DNA of 64,000 nt from an uncultured Mailhella sp. (lineage in GTDB: Bacteria; Desulfobacterota; Desulfovibrionia; Desulfovibrionales; Desulfovibrionaceae). Numbering within the stretch: the first letter of the stretch is position 1; the number at the start of each line of letters is the position of its first letter. Where the stretch lies: positions 310,001 to 374,000 of the forward strand of contig NZ_CALUYL010000001.1 in assembly GCF_944324995.1 (NCBI RefSeq), in the 5' to 3' direction. Below are positions 63,751 through 64,000 of this stretch, piece by piece. The notes under the pieces are model-generated. The model ran no database searches, had not been told where the DNA came from, and was given only the letters and a program-made list of their open reading frames with translations. The translations under genes were made by a program, and so were the position numbers.

Positions 63751-64000
63751 CTAGATAACCTTGTTCAGGCTGTATTCCAGAATGCCTTCCGCGCCCAGCG
63801 CATGCAGCTGAGGAATCAGATCACGCACCACGTGAGTGTCCACCACGGTTTCCAGCGACACCCAGGCCGGATCGCGCAGCGAGGCCACGGTGGGGGAGTT
63901 CAGGGCGGGCAGCAGGCCGAGAATGGCGTCAAGACGGGCGGTGGGCGCGTTCATCTTGAGGCACACGAAGCTTTCCGCGCGCAGCGCGCCCTGCAGCAGC
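63751..64000 (-). CDS. hisG: ATP phosphoribosyltransferase, long form, C-terminal part
   Basis: Partial: 82 codons visible, with the 5' part beyond the window edge. FVCLKMNAP, GLLPALNSPTVASLRDPAWVSLETVVD and GAEGILEYSLNKVI match the C-terminal regulatory domain of long-form HisG, which binds histidine for feedback inhibition. It catalyses the first step of histidine synthesis and so does not need HisZ. It lies about 2.3 kb upstream of hisH-hisF on the same strand, separated by the asd gene on the other strand and its own terminator. Confidence 0.92.
   Translation of the reverse strand, partial: LLQGALRAESFVCLKMNAPTARLDAILGLLPALNSPTVASLRDPAWVSLETVVDTHVVRDLIPQLHALGAEGILEYSLNKVI

Noticed and set aside
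62787..63758. Several open frames in the asd-hisG gap
   Set aside because: Arg-rich, overlapping on both strands, no start signals or homology; treated as non-coding.

Overview
The window is GC-rich, gene-dense bacterial chromosome with rho-independent terminators after most transcription units. No prophage, insertion sequence, CRISPR array, rRNA or recognisable tRNA was seen. The gene set points to a strictly anaerobic member of the Desulfovibrionaceae (Desulfovibrio/Bilophila/Mailhella type): class III (oxygen-sensitive) ribonucleotide reductase with NrdG, a glycyl radical enzyme with its activase, sigma-54 promoters, a selenoprotein of the HesB/IscA type, menaquinone synthesis, many small Fe-S proteins and a YeiH-like putative sulfate exporter. 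The lineage is inferred from gene content, not from a marker search.

Layout. 0-5 kb: a LysR regulator divergent from a flavin/FAD/Fe-S enoate-reductase-type enzyme and an SLC13-type permease, probably a unit that imports and reduces an unsaturated acid. 5-14 kb: argC, DUF1844, a VCBS-repeat periplasmic protein, an RsmF-type rRNA methyltransferase, a TrmN6-like methyltransferase and a 1074-residue fusion of an EndoQ-like PHP nuclease to a UvrD helicase. 14-23.4 kb: the most interesting region. A minus-strand series runs glycyl radical enzyme, activase, HesB-like selenoprotein (in-frame UGA with a bacterial SECIS hairpin), its Cys paralogue and a DUF169 protein, starting from a -24/-12 promoter. 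A divergent sigma-54 activator follows, then an APC permease with its own -24/-12 promoter. The same 18-bp palindrome lies upstream of both promoters. 23.7-35.6 kb: a TSUP permease, MenA, a TetR-flavoprotein pair, glnS, thiC, argB and yajC-secD-secF. 36-43 kb: an ATP-grasp enzyme paired with a lone OppF-type ATPase, then opgG-opgH for periplasmic glucans.

43-48.5 kb is the rimP-nusA-ylxR-infB operon behind a leader with an attenuator-like hairpin. 48.7-53.7 kb holds anaerobic ribonucleotide reductase: nrdD, a separate 61-residue protein carrying the canonical glycyl radical tail, and convergent nrdG joined to an unknown gene. 53.9-58 kb holds a YeiH-like transporter with a small membrane partner and an overlapping cassette (YkgJ-like Cys-cluster protein, unknown protein, TPR protein). 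58-64 kb holds a ferredoxin, thrC, hisF-hisH, a small lipoprotein, asd and the 3' part of hisG.

The strongest candidates for something new are the sigma-54 controlled glycyl radical locus (atypical GCVS cysteine loop, associated HesB selenoprotein, shared enhancer with a permease), the split class III ribonucleotide reductase with a structured leader, and the EndoQ-UvrD fusion. A routine ORF caller would truncate the selenoprotein at the UGA.
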